From Mesorhizobium sp. (lineage in GTDB: Bacteria; Pseudomonadota; Alphaproteobacteria; Rhizobiales; Rhizobiaceae): 64,000 nt of DNA. The notes beneath the pieces were generated by a model. That model did not search any database and had not been told where the DNA came from. It saw only the letters and a list, made by a program, of their open reading frames with translations. Position numbers and translations under genes: made by a program. Positions 8,362-17,283 of the stretch are shown piece by piece; the first letter of the stretch is position 1; the number at the start of each line of letters is the position of its first letter. The stretch lies in assembly GCF_004963255.1 (NCBI RefSeq), contig NZ_SUGA01000008.1, positions 1-64,000 on the forward strand, read 5' to 3'.

Positions 8362-9171
8362 TCACGACCGGCGCTGCGCAAGGCGTTCCCAAACGGTCAT
8401 GCGCAGCAACAGGCAGACGATGGTGACGACGAGCATGACGGTGGCGATGGCGGCCAGCGCCGGGTCGACGGCGTCGGCGATGCTTGTCCATATCTTGCGC
8501 GGCAGCGTCACCAGCCGGCGGCTGGTGATGAAGAGCGTCACCGTGATCTCGTCCCAGGAGACGATGAAGGCCAGGATGGCGCCGGCGATCGTGCCCGGCA
8601 GGATATTGGGCAGGATCACCCTGCCAAAGACGGTGGGCGGGCGGGCGCCCAGTGAGCGCGCGGCCTGGACGAGGCGCGGATCGAGATTGGACAGCGAGGC
8701 GCCGATCGCCAGAACCGCAAGCGGCATCGCCAGGATGACATGGACGATGGTGACGCCGAGCCAGCTGTCGAGCAGCGACAGCTTCGACCACAGCCGCACC
8801 ATGCCGACGGCATAGATGATCGGCGGCACGATAAGCGGCGAGAGCAGAATGATGCGCAGGGTCGAGGGCCATCGCCCGGCATACACCCAGGCGCCGATGG
8901 CGAAGGCCGCCGACACGCCGGTCGCGGCGATGCTGGAGGCGAGCGCTATGCCCAGGCTGGTCAGGATGCTCGGCAGCCAGCCGGCGCGCCAGTCGGCAAG
9001 CGAGGCAAAGTGCTGGAATGAGATGCCGGTGGTCGGCAACGACAAATAATCCTTCGCCGTCAGCGCCACCGGCACGACCACCAGGACGGGCACGAACAGG
9101 AACGCAAGCAGCAGCCATGCCAGGGTCCAGGGTAGCCAGCGCTCGCCTATGCGACGCAAACGCGGGCTCAT
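8362..9171 (-). CDS. ABC transporter permease, PotC-like
   Basis: A 269-residue permease with about six transmembrane helices. The cytoplasmic EAA-type loop reads QAARSLGARPPTVFGRVILP (near residue 165), where it contacts the ATPase. SWDEITVTLFITS after it is typical of PotC-type inner-membrane subunits of spermidine/putrescine-class importers. Its start overlaps the end of the preceding permease gene by four bases (ATGA), a sign of translational coupling. Confidence 0.9.
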   Translation of the reverse strand: MSPRLRRIGERWLPWTLAWLLLAFLFVPVLVVVPVALTAKDYLSLPTTGISFQHFASLADWRAGWLPSILTSLGIALASSIAATGVSAAFAIGAWVYAGRWPSTLRIILLSPLIVPPIIYAVGMVRLWSKLSLLDSWLGVTIVHVILAMPLAVLAIGASLSNLDPRLVQAARSLGARPPTVFGRVILPNILPGTIAGAILAFIVSWDEITVTLFITSRRLVTLPRKIWTSIADAVDPALAAIATVMLVVTIVCLLLRMTVWERLAQRRS

Positions 9172-10007
9172 CGGCGTCCGCCCTCGAAGGCGGCGCGAAG
9201 CGCGGGACTGCGCGCGGCGACCGCGACCAGCACTCCGACGACAAGCAGCAGCGTCGTGGAGAGGGCGGTTGCCACCCCCCAGCGCAAAGTCGAGGAGATC
9301 TGCACCGAGATATATTCGGCGACCATGAGCACGCGGCCGGCGCCGAGTATGGCCGGCGTCACCAGGAAGCCGAGCGAGAAGATGACAATGAACAGGCTGG
9401 CGATCGCAAGCCCGGGCAGGCTGAGCGGCAGCCAGACGCGGGTGAAGATGGTAACGGGCCTCGCCCCAAGCGACCGCGCTGCCTGAATGATGCGCGGGTC
9501 GATTTCGGAAAGGTTGGCGTAGAGCAGCAGGATCGCGAACGGCATCATGTAGTGGACCATGCCGACGATCACGCCGAACTGATTGTAGACGAGCTCCAGC
9601 GGCTCGGCGATCGCGCCGCTGCCGACCAGCGCCGAATTGAGCACGCCGTTACGGCGCAGGATGGTGATCCAGGCAAAGGCGCGCACCAGCACCGAGACCC
9701 AGAACGGCACCATGACCATGAACAGCGCGACGCGGCGCGCGGCCGGCCGCATGTGGACCAGCGCGAAGGCGACCGCATAGCTCATGACGATCGTCAGCAC
9801 GGTCGTCACCGCCGAGACGATCATCGTCGTGCGCACGACCCGCCCGATCGCGGCGCTGCCGAACATCTCGACATAGTTGCCGAAGCCGAAGGTCGGCTCG
9901 GTGAATGAGAGCGCCAGCACCTGAAGGATGGGGACCACGTAGAGACAGATCGTCAATAGCGCGGCCGGCACCGTCAGGCCGAAGGCCCAACGCTGGAAAG
10001 ACGACAT
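9168..10007 (-). CDS. ABC transporter permease, PotB-like
   Basis: A 279-residue permease with about six membrane segments. It carries the loop IIQAARSLGARPVTIFTRVWLP and the FLVTPAILGAG segment usual for PotB-type subunits. It pairs with the PotC-like product to form the channel of the importer. It lies 44 bases downstream of the solute-binding gene, inside the same operon. Confidence 0.9.
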   Translation of the reverse strand: MSSFQRWAFGLTVPAALLTICLYVVPILQVLALSFTEPTFGFGNYVEMFGSAAIGRVVRTTMIVSAVTTVLTIVMSYAVAFALVHMRPAARRVALFMVMVPFWVSVLVRAFAWITILRRNGVLNSALVGSGAIAEPLELVYNQFGVIVGMVHYMMPFAILLLYANLSEIDPRIIQAARSLGARPVTIFTRVWLPLSLPGLAIASLFIVIFSLGFLVTPAILGAGRVLMVAEYISVQISSTLRWGVATALSTTLLLVVGVLVAVAARSPALRAAFEGGRR

Positions 10008-10051
10008 GGCGGCTATCCGGCCACCGGCCTGAAGCCGGTGGCCGTCCCTGA

Positions 10052-11152
10052 TCAGCTAGAGATGAAATCGAGGAACTTGTTCTGCAGCGCGGCTTCGTTG
10101 TCGGCGTAATACTGGGCCGAGATCTTCAAGCCTGTCTTGGCGTTCTCCGGCGCCAGCGAATAGACCGCCTTGTCTTCCTCTGTCATGAGAGCGAGCGCCT
10201 TGGGATTGGACGGGCCGTTCCCCATGATGCGCAGCAGGGTGATCTGGCCCTCCGGCTCCATCGACGAGTTGATGAAGTCGAACACCTTCTTGCCGGCGGG
10301 GTTGCCCTTCGGCACGGACCATGCGCTGGCAAACATCAGGTTGTTGTTCCAGGTCCAGGTGAACTGGGGGTTCTCCTTGCGCAGCAGGTTGGCGCGGGTG
10401 TGCCAGATGTTGCCCATCACCACCTCGCCGTCACGGAAGAGCTGCTGGCTCTGCGCGCCCGACTCCCAGAAGATCAGGTTCGGCAGAAGCGGTTCCAGCT
10501 TCTTGAAGGCGCGGTCGACGTCGAGCGGATAGATATCCTGCGGCTTGACGCCGTCGGCGAGCAGGACCGCCTCGAGCTGGCCCTGGATCCATTTGCACAT
10601 CGTGCGCTTGCCGGGGAATTTTTCGAGATCGAAGAAGTCGGCCCAGCTGGAAGGCGCGGTCGAGAGCTTCTTGGAATCGTAGGCGAGCACGTTGGAATAG
10701 GTGTAGTTGCAGATGCCGAATTCGGCGGCGAGGCCGTCGCCGACCAGGCTCTTGTCGACGATCGAGTAGTCGATCGGTTCGACATAGCCACCCTTGCCGA
10801 GCACGAGCGCGTCGGTCATGCCACCGTCGGTGGCGTCCCAGGTCACATTCTTGGAATCGACCATGGCGCGGATCGCTCCCGTCTCCGGGCCGGCGCCGTC
10901 GATCACGACCGGTATGCTCGACTTCTTGGTGAAGGGCTCGCCATAGGCCTTCTGGAAGGCGTCGAGCGCGGCGCCCCCCCAATTGCAGACGACGATCTCA
11001 TTGGCTTCCGCCGATGCCGCGCCGGGCCGCATCGCGACAGCGAGGCCGAGGCCGGCCATGGCGGTAAGGAAGGAGCGACGGTCGATCCGACCGGATTTGA
11101 ACTTCTCGATTGCTATTAACGCTGCGTCTTGACCAAAGCGGTTGCTGGACAT
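10052..11152 (-). CDS. Periplasmic solute-binding protein of polyamine-type ABC importer, Tat signal
   Basis: A 366-residue extracytoplasmic binding protein. The N-terminus has a twin-arginine signal (IDRRSFLTA near residue 24, hydrophobic GLGLAVAM, then ASA), so it is probably exported folded by Tat. The mature part (EIVVCNWGGAALDAFQKAYG onward) has the PotD/PotF-like family 1 fold; WESGAQSQQLFRDGEVVMGN and MFASAWSVPKGNPAGKK are family-like. It delivers the substrate to the two permeases. Given the linked amidinotransferase, a guanidino compound is a reasonable guess. Confidence 0.88.
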   Translation of the reverse strand: MSSNRFGQDAALIAIEKFKSGRIDRRSFLTAMAGLGLAVAMRPGAASAEANEIVVCNWGGAALDAFQKAYGEPFTKKSSIPVVIDGAGPETGAIRAMVDSKNVTWDATDGGMTDALVLGKGGYVEPIDYSIVDKSLVGDGLAAEFGICNYTYSNVLAYDSKKLSTAPSSWADFFDLEKFPGKRTMCKWIQGQLEAVLLADGVKPQDIYPLDVDRAFKKLEPLLPNLIFWESGAQSQQLFRDGEVVMGNIWHTRANLLRKENPQFTWTWNNNLMFASAWSVPKGNPAGKKVFDFINSSMEPEGQITLLRIMGNGPSNPKALALMTEEDKAVYSLAPENAKTGLKISAQYYADNEAALQNKFLDFISS

Positions 11153-11184
11153 GGCTGTTCCCCTTTTTATGTCCGTCTGGAGTC

Positions 11185-12300
11185 TTAGTTTTCGGTGACT
11201 TCCTCCCGGGCCGGCGCCAAGCCGCCGGTTGGCGGCTCGGAACCGGTATTGCTTGCAGACCGCCGTAGCCGGCGGCCTGATGGCGGCGCGACCGACGCAC
11301 GGACGACGAGCTCGACGCCGATGCGTTCGGTGACCGCTTCTGTTTTTCTGCCTGTGATGAGGTCCAGCAGCATGGCGATGCCGCGCCGGCCGAATTCGGC
11401 CGGAGACTGCCGCACCGTCGTCAGCGCCGGCGAAAGAAGGTCGGCATTGCTGATGTCGTCGAACCCGATGAGCGAGACATCCTCGGGAATGCGCAGGCCC
11501 ATGCCGCGCGCCGCGCGCATGGCGCCAAGCGCCAGCATGTCGCCGCAGGTAAAGACGGCGGTCGGCGGATCCGGCTGCTCGAACAGCTCCTTGAAAGCGC
11601 CGACAGCCTGGCTTTCATCGTAGTCGCAATGGACCACCAGCCGGTTGTCGAGCGCCATGCTCGCCGCTTCCAGCGCCTCTGCATAGCCAGACAGCCGCTC
11701 GGTCGTGCTGAGCAGGCCATCCGGGCCGGCGATCGCGCCGATGCGGCGATGGCCCTTCTCGATCAGGTGGCTGGTTGCCATGCGGGCGCCGTCGGCGTTC
11801 CTGGCAAACAGGCGCGGCGCCCGGGCGCCCGGCACATCCTCGTCGAGCAGGACCACGCCGCCGGTCCGGTTGATGCATTTGACCAGCCGGCCGTCGTCCG
11901 AATGGTTGGTGAGAAGCAGGATGCCGTCCACCTGGTGGTCCTCGATCCGCGCTAGGAAGGCGAGCTCATGATCCACCAGGTTGCGGCTGTTGAGCATCAG
12001 CAGGTTGTAGCCGTGCCGCGCCGCCTCCGCTTCGGATGCGGAGGCGATGGCGGCAAACAGCGGATAGGCGATGTCAGAGGTTATCAGGCCGAGCGTCTCG
12101 CTGCTGCCGCGCGTCAGCCGCCGGGCAATGGCGTTGGGACGATAGCCGAGGCGCGCAGCCGCCTGCTCGATCTTCAGCGCTGTCGAGTCGGGCAGGCTGA
12201 TGCGGCCGTTGAGATGGCGCGACACGGAAGTTACCGAGACGCCCGCCGCCCGCGCGACATCACGGATGGTGATCTTCAATCGATCCGACAAACGCTTCAA
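11185..12300 (-). CDS. LacI family transcriptional regulator
   Basis: The helix-turn-helix reads ITIRDVARAAGVSVTSVSRH, followed by hinge helix PNAIARRLTRG and a periplasmic-binding-like effector domain with SLIGFDDISNADLLSPALTT. The frame is open back to a GTG at 12417 that overlaps the GntR stop (GTGA) and has GGGAG before it. That start would add 39 residues not found in LacI proteins, and a LacI-type palindrome (12335-12344) lies inside the extra stretch. I therefore prefer a TTG start at 12300, or 12291 or 12279. It probably controls the downstream importer operon in response to the substrate. Confidence 0.85.
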   Translation of the reverse strand: MKRLSDRLKITIRDVARAAGVSVTSVSRHLNGRISLPDSTALKIEQAAARLGYRPNAIARRLTRGSSETLGLITSDIAYPLFAAIASASEAEAARHGYNLLMLNSRNLVDHELAFLARIEDHQVDGILLLTNHSDDGRLVKCINRTGGVVLLDEDVPGARAPRLFARNADGARMATSHLIEKGHRRIGAIAGPDGLLSTTERLSGYAEALEAASMALDNRLVVHCDYDESQAVGAFKELFEQPDPPTAVFTCGDMLALGAMRAARGMGLRIPEDVSLIGFDDISNADLLSPALTTVRQSPAEFGRRGIAMLLDLITGRKTEAVTERIGVELVVRASVAPPSGRRLRRSASNTGSEPPTGGLAPAREEVTEN

Positions 12301-12334
12301 CGCTCCTGGCAGGATGATGTTGAACTTGGCTGGT

Positions 12335-12344
12335 AAACCGGTTT
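12335..12344. promoter_or_regulatory. Candidate LacI-family operator
   Basis: AAACCGGTTT is a perfect 10-bp palindrome with the central CG typical of LacI/PurR-family operators. It stands about 35 bases upstream of the likely translation start of the LacI gene, suggesting autoregulation of an internal promoter for the transporter half of the operon. Confidence 0.5.
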
Positions 12345-12413
12345 CGTAGACCGCCCAAAAAAAAGAGGCCGCCGGCTCCGGACCTGACAAGGCGAGGGCA
12401 GGGACGGGAGCGA

Positions 12414-13127
12414 TCACAGGACGTCTCCCGCACGGAAGAACTCCTGATGCTCGCGCTTGAGGGTGGCCTGGTCGAAGTCGACATTGCGAATGTGCGCGGC
12501 CATGAGGCGCGCGGCCTCGCCAGTCTTGCCGGCGCGGACCTCGTCGAGGATCGCGCGATGCTCCGCGATGATCGAGCGGATATGATCCGGCTTCATGCCG
12601 ATCAGGAACTGAACGCGCATCATGTCCGCCGATACGTGCTGGCAGGCAGCCCAGGCGCGGGGATGGGCGAAGGCGGCCGTCAGGCCCGAGTGGAAGGCCA
12701 TATCGGCGCGGTGCAGGGCGCCCATGTCGCCGCTGTCGACCAGCCGTTCCTGGGCTCGCAAGGAGAGCTCGATCTCATCGAGCGTGCCGGGATCCGGATG
12801 GACGCCGCTGTTGGCGATGACCGCGCTTTCCAGGGTCGAGCGGATGAACACGGCTTCGCGCACCCGGGTCATGTCGATAAGCGAGACGCGGGTGCCGGTC
12901 TGCGGCGAAATCTCGATCAACCCCTCGTCGAAGAGGCGGGTGAAGGCCTCGCGCACCGGTGTGCGGCTGATGCCCATCGCCTGCGCGACGTCAGTCTCGG
13001 CAAGGCTGGCGCCAGGCAGGACACGCGCGGTGATGATCGCCTCGCGCAATTCCTTGTAGGCCTTGGCGGAGATCGTGTTCCGGCGCTCATTCTGCTCGGT
13101 CACGATTGGTGCATTCAGCTTCAGCAT
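12414..13127 (-). CDS. GntR family transcriptional regulator, FadR/FCD subfamily
   Basis: A 237-residue regulator. The winged helix lies near the N-terminus (LAETDVAQAMGISRTPVREA), followed by an all-helical FCD effector domain whose metal-binding pattern is visible (HRADMAFHSGL, IIAEHRAILD, LMAAHI). Such proteins usually repress carboxylate or sugar-acid catabolism. The frame is open to a TTG at 13163, but the ATG at 13127 is the first good start. A GTATAC-centred palindrome just upstream of it suggests autoregulation. Its stop overlaps the GTG that could start the LacI frame. Confidence 0.85.
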   Translation of the reverse strand: MLKLNAPIVTEQNERRNTISAKAYKELREAIITARVLPGASLAETDVAQAMGISRTPVREAFTRLFDEGLIEISPQTGTRVSLIDMTRVREAVFIRSTLESAVIANSGVHPDPGTLDEIELSLRAQERLVDSGDMGALHRADMAFHSGLTAAFAHPRAWAACQHVSADMMRVQFLIGMKPDHIRSIIAEHRAILDEVRAGKTGEAARLMAAHIRNVDFDQATLKREHQEFFRAGDVL

Positions 13128-13129
13128 AT

Positions 13130-13140
13130 CTGTATACTGG
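13130..13140. promoter_or_regulatory. Candidate GntR operator upstream of the GntR gene
   Basis: CTGTATACTGG shares its GTATAC core (13132-13137) and CTGTATAC with the perfect palindrome at 14861-14872. It lies a few bases before the GntR start codon and inside the 3' end of the dehydrogenase gene. Confidence 0.5.
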
Positions 13141-13143
13141 CAT

Positions 13144-14088
13144 TCAGGAGTTTTGGGAGTCAAGAAGCGGCTTGCCGGAAACCAGCGGATTTCGCGGATC
13201 GTCTAGCGCCTTGATGGCCTCCGCGATCGCGGCCGCGGTCCCCTCGGGTGTTGGCAGGCCGCCGCAATGGGGTGTGATGCGCACGCTTTCATGCGCCCAG
13301 GCCCAATGGTCGGCCGGCAGCGGCTCCTGGAGGAAGACGTCGAGCCAGGCGCCGGCGATATGGCCGTTGTCCAGCGCTTGCCTGAGCGCGGTCTCGTCGA
13401 GATGATCGCCACGCCCCAGATTGACTACATAGGCGCCCGGCGCCAGCAGGCCGAAGACCCGCCTGTCGAGAATGCCGCGCGTGTGCTGATTGGACGGCAG
13501 CAGATTGACAAGCAGGTCGGCCCCCGTGACCGCCGGAACCAGTCCGCCCTCGCCATGAAAGGCGGTCACGCCGGCACGCTCGCGGGGCGTGCGCGACCAG
13601 CCCGAAACCCGGAAACCCGCTCCCGCTAGGCCCGACGCGACATGACCGCCGATCATGCCCAGGCCAAGCACCGCGACCGACAAAGTGCCGCGGTCGCGGA
13701 TCTCGGAAACAGCCCGCTGCCACCTGCGTGCGCCCTGGTTGCGGCGAACGGAAAAATCGTCCTGCTGGCGGGCGAATGCCGCGTGCATGGCGTAGTCGAG
13801 AATTTGCTGTGCTTGCGCGGGATCGCGCAGGCGCAAGACAGGCATATCGTCGGGAAGGCGCGGATCGGAGGTCAATTGATCCGTGCCGGCGCCCAGGCAG
13901 AGCACAGCGCGCGTGGAAGCAGGCAGCTTCGTCATGTCCGGCGGAAATGCCCAGGTCACCAGCAGGTCGTAGTCGGTGTCCGGCGCGCATTCCGTCCAGC
14001 GGCGGAATTTCACGCCGGGACAGGCAGAGCGCAACGCGATATCGAACGCATCCGAATAGGCGAGAGGATCGGCAAGCACGACCCGCAC
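13144..14088 (-). CDS. D-2-hydroxyacid dehydrogenase, NAD(P)-binding
   Basis: About 314 residues with the fold of glyoxylate/hydroxypyruvate reductases. The Rossmann motif reads VLGLGMIGGHVASGL; the substrate-binding Arg is in VVNLGRGDHLDE, the catalytic Glu in FLQEPLPADHWAW and the catalytic His in ITPHCGG. It interconverts a 2-oxoacid and a D-2-hydroxyacid. The open frame extends upstream to 14247, but that part overlaps the aldolase gene; the GTG at 14088, just after the aldolase stop, is the likeliest start although its ribosome site is poor. Second gene of the operon. Confidence 0.82.
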   Translation of the reverse strand: MRVVLADPLAYSDAFDIALRSACPGVKFRRWTECAPDTDYDLLVTWAFPPDMTKLPASTRAVLCLGAGTDQLTSDPRLPDDMPVLRLRDPAQAQQILDYAMHAAFARQQDDFSVRRNQGARRWQRAVSEIRDRGTLSVAVLGLGMIGGHVASGLAGAGFRVSGWSRTPRERAGVTAFHGEGGLVPAVTGADLLVNLLPSNQHTRGILDRRVFGLLAPGAYVVNLGRGDHLDETALRQALDNGHIAGAWLDVFLQEPLPADHWAWAHESVRITPHCGGLPTPEGTAAAIAEAIKALDDPRNPLVSGKPLLDSQNS

Positions 14089-14092
14089 GGCG

Positions 14093-14851
14093 TCAACGGC
14101 CGTCGAAGGCGAGGCCCAAAAGCCGACGCAATGCCAGCCACTCCAGTTCTGCGGCCCCGTCCGGGTCGGCCTCATATTGCGCGGCGGTGCGTTCGCACAC
14201 GTCGCTGGAGGGAAGATGCACGGGCCGGCCGCTGCCAAGCACGGCAAGCTGGATGCGGCAGGCCTGCTCGAGATTGTACATCAGGGAAAACGCCTCGCCG
14301 ACGGAACGGCCAACCGTCAGCAGGCCATGATTGCGCAGGATCATGGCGCGATTGTCGCCGAGATCGGCGACCAGGCGCTGCTGCTCGTCCCGGTCGAGAG
14401 CGATCCCCTCGAACGCGTGATATCCGACGCGACCGTAGAAGAGCAGGGCGGTCTGGTTAAGCGGCAGCAGGCCTTCTTCAAGGCAACTGACCGCCACGCC
14501 CGCGGCTGTGTGCGTGTGCATGACGCAGATGGCGTCGGGCCGTGCCGAATGGACCGCCGTGTGGATGACGATACCTGCCGTGTTGATCGGAACCTGCGTG
14601 CCCCGCACCTGGTGTCCTTCATGGTCGATCACCGCCAGCGAGTCCGCGGTGACTTCCCGGAACAGGTCGCCGTAACGGTTGATCAGCAGGTGGTTTGGCT
14701 CGTCGGGCAATCGTGCCGAAATATGGGTGTGGATCAGGTCGTCCATGCCGAAATGGGCAATGAGCCTGTAGGCCGCCGCAAGGTCCTGGCGCATCGCCGT
14801 CTCGGTGGATGAAGTCATTTGCAGGTCGCCTCCTGGGTTAACGATCGGCAT
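14093..14851 (-). CDS. Class II aldolase/adducin family protein
   Basis: A 252-residue protein. The zinc site of class II aldolases is visible as HTHTAAGVAVS (about residue 92) and the later NHGLLTVGRSVGEAF His. HISARLPDEPNHLLINRYG at the front is also typical of the adducin/fuculose-phosphate aldolase family. It may split or decarboxylate a hydroxy-acid intermediate. First gene of the operon; the ATG at 14851 has AGGAG seven bases upstream, and that site partly overlaps the GntR palindrome, fitting repression at the operon front. Confidence 0.85.
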   Translation of the reverse strand: MPIVNPGGDLQMTSSTETAMRQDLAAAYRLIAHFGMDDLIHTHISARLPDEPNHLLINRYGDLFREVTADSLAVIDHEGHQVRGTQVPINTAGIVIHTAVHSARPDAICVMHTHTAAGVAVSCLEEGLLPLNQTALLFYGRVGYHAFEGIALDRDEQQRLVADLGDNRAMILRNHGLLTVGRSVGEAFSLMYNLEQACRIQLAVLGSGRPVHLPSSDVCERTAAQYEADPDGAAELEWLALRRLLGLAFDGR

Positions 14852-14860
14852 ACCTGAACT

Positions 14861-14872
14861 CCTGTATACAGG
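14861..14872. promoter_or_regulatory. GntR-type operator at the head of the catabolic operon
   Basis: CCTGTATACAGG is a perfect 12-bp palindrome nine bases before the aldolase ATG. Its TGTATACA core suits FadR-subfamily GntR repressors, and a related site precedes the operon's own GntR gene. Confidence 0.6.
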
Positions 14873-15242
14873 TCAATAGCGCATCTCGGCGTTGCGCGGC
14901 CGCCTTGGCAATGCGGCCTGCCGACGCCGCTGCACTCGGCCAACGGCTTTCGAAACGCGAAGCTGCGACAGGGGATTTTCGAAGATGTTAACTTTAGCCA
15001 ATCAAAATGTTTGGTCGACTAGGTACGCCGCCGCGTTCGGCAATATAACATGCAATCATGGCACCTCGCCTCGTCACGTTGATTTCCAACACGGGACCGG
15101 CCGATGCCCCGAACATCTACTGATGTAGGTGCGGCACGCCAAACGATGAACGAGAAGTATCTGCGGGGACATCAACATGCAGAACAGGATAATCATGCTG
15201 CCGGCTCAACAGTCCAAGCAGAAGTGACTGCGGAGGAGCCTC
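14873..15242. other. Divergent intergenic region, operon head to GGDEF-EAL gene
   Basis: About 370 bases with no supported gene. It must hold the promoter of the catabolic operon and that of the c-di-GMP gene. A locally AT-rich patch lies near 14985-15060. No sigma-factor motif could be named with confidence. Confidence 0.4.
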
Positions 15243-17069
15243 GTGGCGGAGCAGCTTCAACAAGCCGTCTTGGACATGATCGCCAAGGGACGGTCGATCG
15301 AGGAAACCGCGGCCCATATCTGCCTTTATGCCGAACAGCTTTCTGCGGATACGCTCTGCTCGATCGTTACAATCGATCGCGAAGGGATCATCCATCCGCT
15401 GGCCGGGCCAAACATATCGAGTGACTACTGCTCGGCATTGGACGGGATACCGATCGGACCCAATGTCGGCTCATGTGGAACTGCCGCCTTTCGACGGACG
15501 CCTGTCGCGGTCCAAGACATCTTCACGGATCCCCTTTGGGGTCCCTATCAGGCGCTTGCCGGCATTTTGGCCAGGGAGCATAGCGTCAAGGCCTGCTGGT
15601 CCAGTCCGATCATGCAAAGTGACGGCCGTGTGCTCGGAGCCTTCGGATTCTATTATCGGGAGCATCGAGGACCGACTGACGAAGAGTGGTTGATCGTCAA
15701 CCGATGCGTCGATCTTTGCTCACTCGCGCTGGAGCGAGAGGAAGCAAGGGCCGAAAACCAGCGCCTGGCATATTATGATCTGCTCACAGGGCTGGGAAAT
15801 CGCGCCCATTTCATCAAGGCGTTGGAATTGGCTTCCAGTGCGGGCGAGGATCCACTCGCAATCTTGTTGGTTGATATCGATCACCTCGGCCGCGTCAATG
15901 ACACCTTTGGTCATGCGACCGGCGACGAAGTGATCCGCAGCGTAGGCCGCACCATTGCGCGGATCGCCGCGCCCGAAAAGACTTTCAGGGTGGATGCGGA
16001 TGAGTTTGCCGTGTTGATCGAGAGGATGAGCCCGGCCATCAGCCTGTCGAGAATTGCCTCGCAGATATTGAAGGCGACAGAGGAACACTCCTTTCCCGGC
16101 GAGGAGGCCACATTCTCCCTGTCGGTCAGTTCTGGCGGGGCATTGTCCAATCAATCGCAACCATGCCAGGTGCCAATACTCCTGCAGCATGCAAATCTTG
16201 CGCTTCACCATGCCAAGCAGGCGGCACGAGGAAGCTTCGTGCTCTACAATGACGATCTTGCCAGCACGATCGCTCAGCGGTTCCGCATTCTGCAAACGGC
16301 AACAAGCGCGCTGGCTGAAGGTCGCGTCGAAGCTCACTATCAACCGATCGTGGATCTGAGCAGCGAAAGAACGGTGGGCCTGGAGGCGCTTTGCCGCGTT
16401 CGCACCCGGGACGGCGAAATTATTTCGGCCGGCCTGCTGTCGGAAGCGCTGCAGGATTTTTCCATGGGAAATCTCCTGACCGACCGAATGCTGGATCAGG
16501 TGGCGAGCGCCATCAAATACTGGCTCGAGCAAGCGATACCGCCGCAATATGTCAGCGTGAACGTCTCCATGGCGGATTTTCAGAAAGGAAGCCTGCGCGA
16601 GCGGATTTCTCGCGCCTTTGCGCGTCATGGCATTCCGATCGGGCACGTCGTTCTTGAGGTGACGGAGTCTGTCTATATGGATGACCGCGATGGCAAGGTC
16701 GCCCGGGCAATCGGGGAATTGCGTGCCGATGGGCTGCTCGTGGCGCTGGACGATTTCGGAACAGGCTATGCCTCGCTCACCCATCTGCTGAACTTTCCCG
16801 TCGACATCATCAAGATCGACAAGAGCTTCGTGCATCAGATGTCCGATGGCGGCGCGGGCGAAATAATCGTCAAAGCCATTATCGATATGGCGAACGGGCT
16901 TGCCATGCGTGTCATTGCCGAAGGTGTCGAGACGGCCGATCAGGCGATGCAGCTCAAACGCCTTGGCTGCCGCTTCGCTCAAGGATACTTCTTCGACAGG
17001 GCCGCCGACCGCGATAGAACGACCGAAGCCTTACGGCTCGACATCCCGCGAAGATCGTTGCGGGCATAA
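15243..17069 (+). CDS. GAF-GGDEF-EAL protein, probable c-di-GMP phosphodiesterase
   Basis: A 608-residue soluble protein. A GAF sensor occupies about residues 20-160 (VGSCGTAAFRRTPVAVQDIF). A GGDEF domain begins at YYDLLTGLGNR, but its signature is RVDADEF, both glycines having been replaced, so cyclase activity is unlikely. The EAL domain keeps LEALCRV, EVTES, ALDDFGTGYASL, IIKIDKSFV and AEGVET, the residues needed for c-di-GMP hydrolysis. The GTG start at 15243 follows GGAGGAG by five bases. Its position close to a polysaccharide locus makes a role in controlling exopolysaccharide or motility plausible, but this is inference. Confidence 0.88.
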   Translation: MAEQLQQAVLDMIAKGRSIEETAAHICLYAEQLSADTLCSIVTIDREGIIHPLAGPNISSDYCSALDGIPIGPNVGSCGTAAFRRTPVAVQDIFTDPLWGPYQALAGILAREHSVKACWSSPIMQSDGRVLGAFGFYYREHRGPTDEEWLIVNRCVDLCSLALEREEARAENQRLAYYDLLTGLGNRAHFIKALELASSAGEDPLAILLVDIDHLGRVNDTFGHATGDEVIRSVGRTIARIAAPEKTFRVDADEFAVLIERMSPAISLSRIASQILKATEEHSFPGEEATFSLSVSSGGALSNQSQPCQVPILLQHANLALHHAKQAARGSFVLYNDDLASTIAQRFRILQTATSALAEGRVEAHYQPIVDLSSERTVGLEALCRVRTRDGEIISAGLLSEALQDFSMGNLLTDRMLDQVASAIKYWLEQAIPPQYVSVNVSMADFQKGSLRERISRAFARHGIPIGHVVLEVTESVYMDDRDGKVARAIGELRADGLLVALDDFGTGYASLTHLLNFPVDIIKIDKSFVHQMSDGGAGEIIVKAIIDMANGLAMRVIAEGVETADQAMQLKRLGCRFAQGYFFDRAADRDRTTEALRLDIPRRSLRA

Positions 17070-17283
17070 CGGGCGCGCGGCTTCCGCGCTCGTTTCGGCG
17101 GCATCTGCTTTCGGATGCCTCGTCCTAACTGCTCAATTCTCCCTGAAAGAGCGGGTAAGGGAAGCCTGCACCGGGGCCAGCATATAGTCGAGCCCGGCGT
17201 CAGGATGCTCCGCGTCGTTCTCCAGGAAGTCGGCCTAGTCTTGTAGAGCCGGAATTTTCGAGGGAAGCGTTTTGGAAGAGCCC

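Noticed and set aside
17075..17089. GC-rich hairpin after the GGDEF-EAL gene
   Set aside because: Only a 6-bp stem with no clear T run; too weak to list as a terminator.
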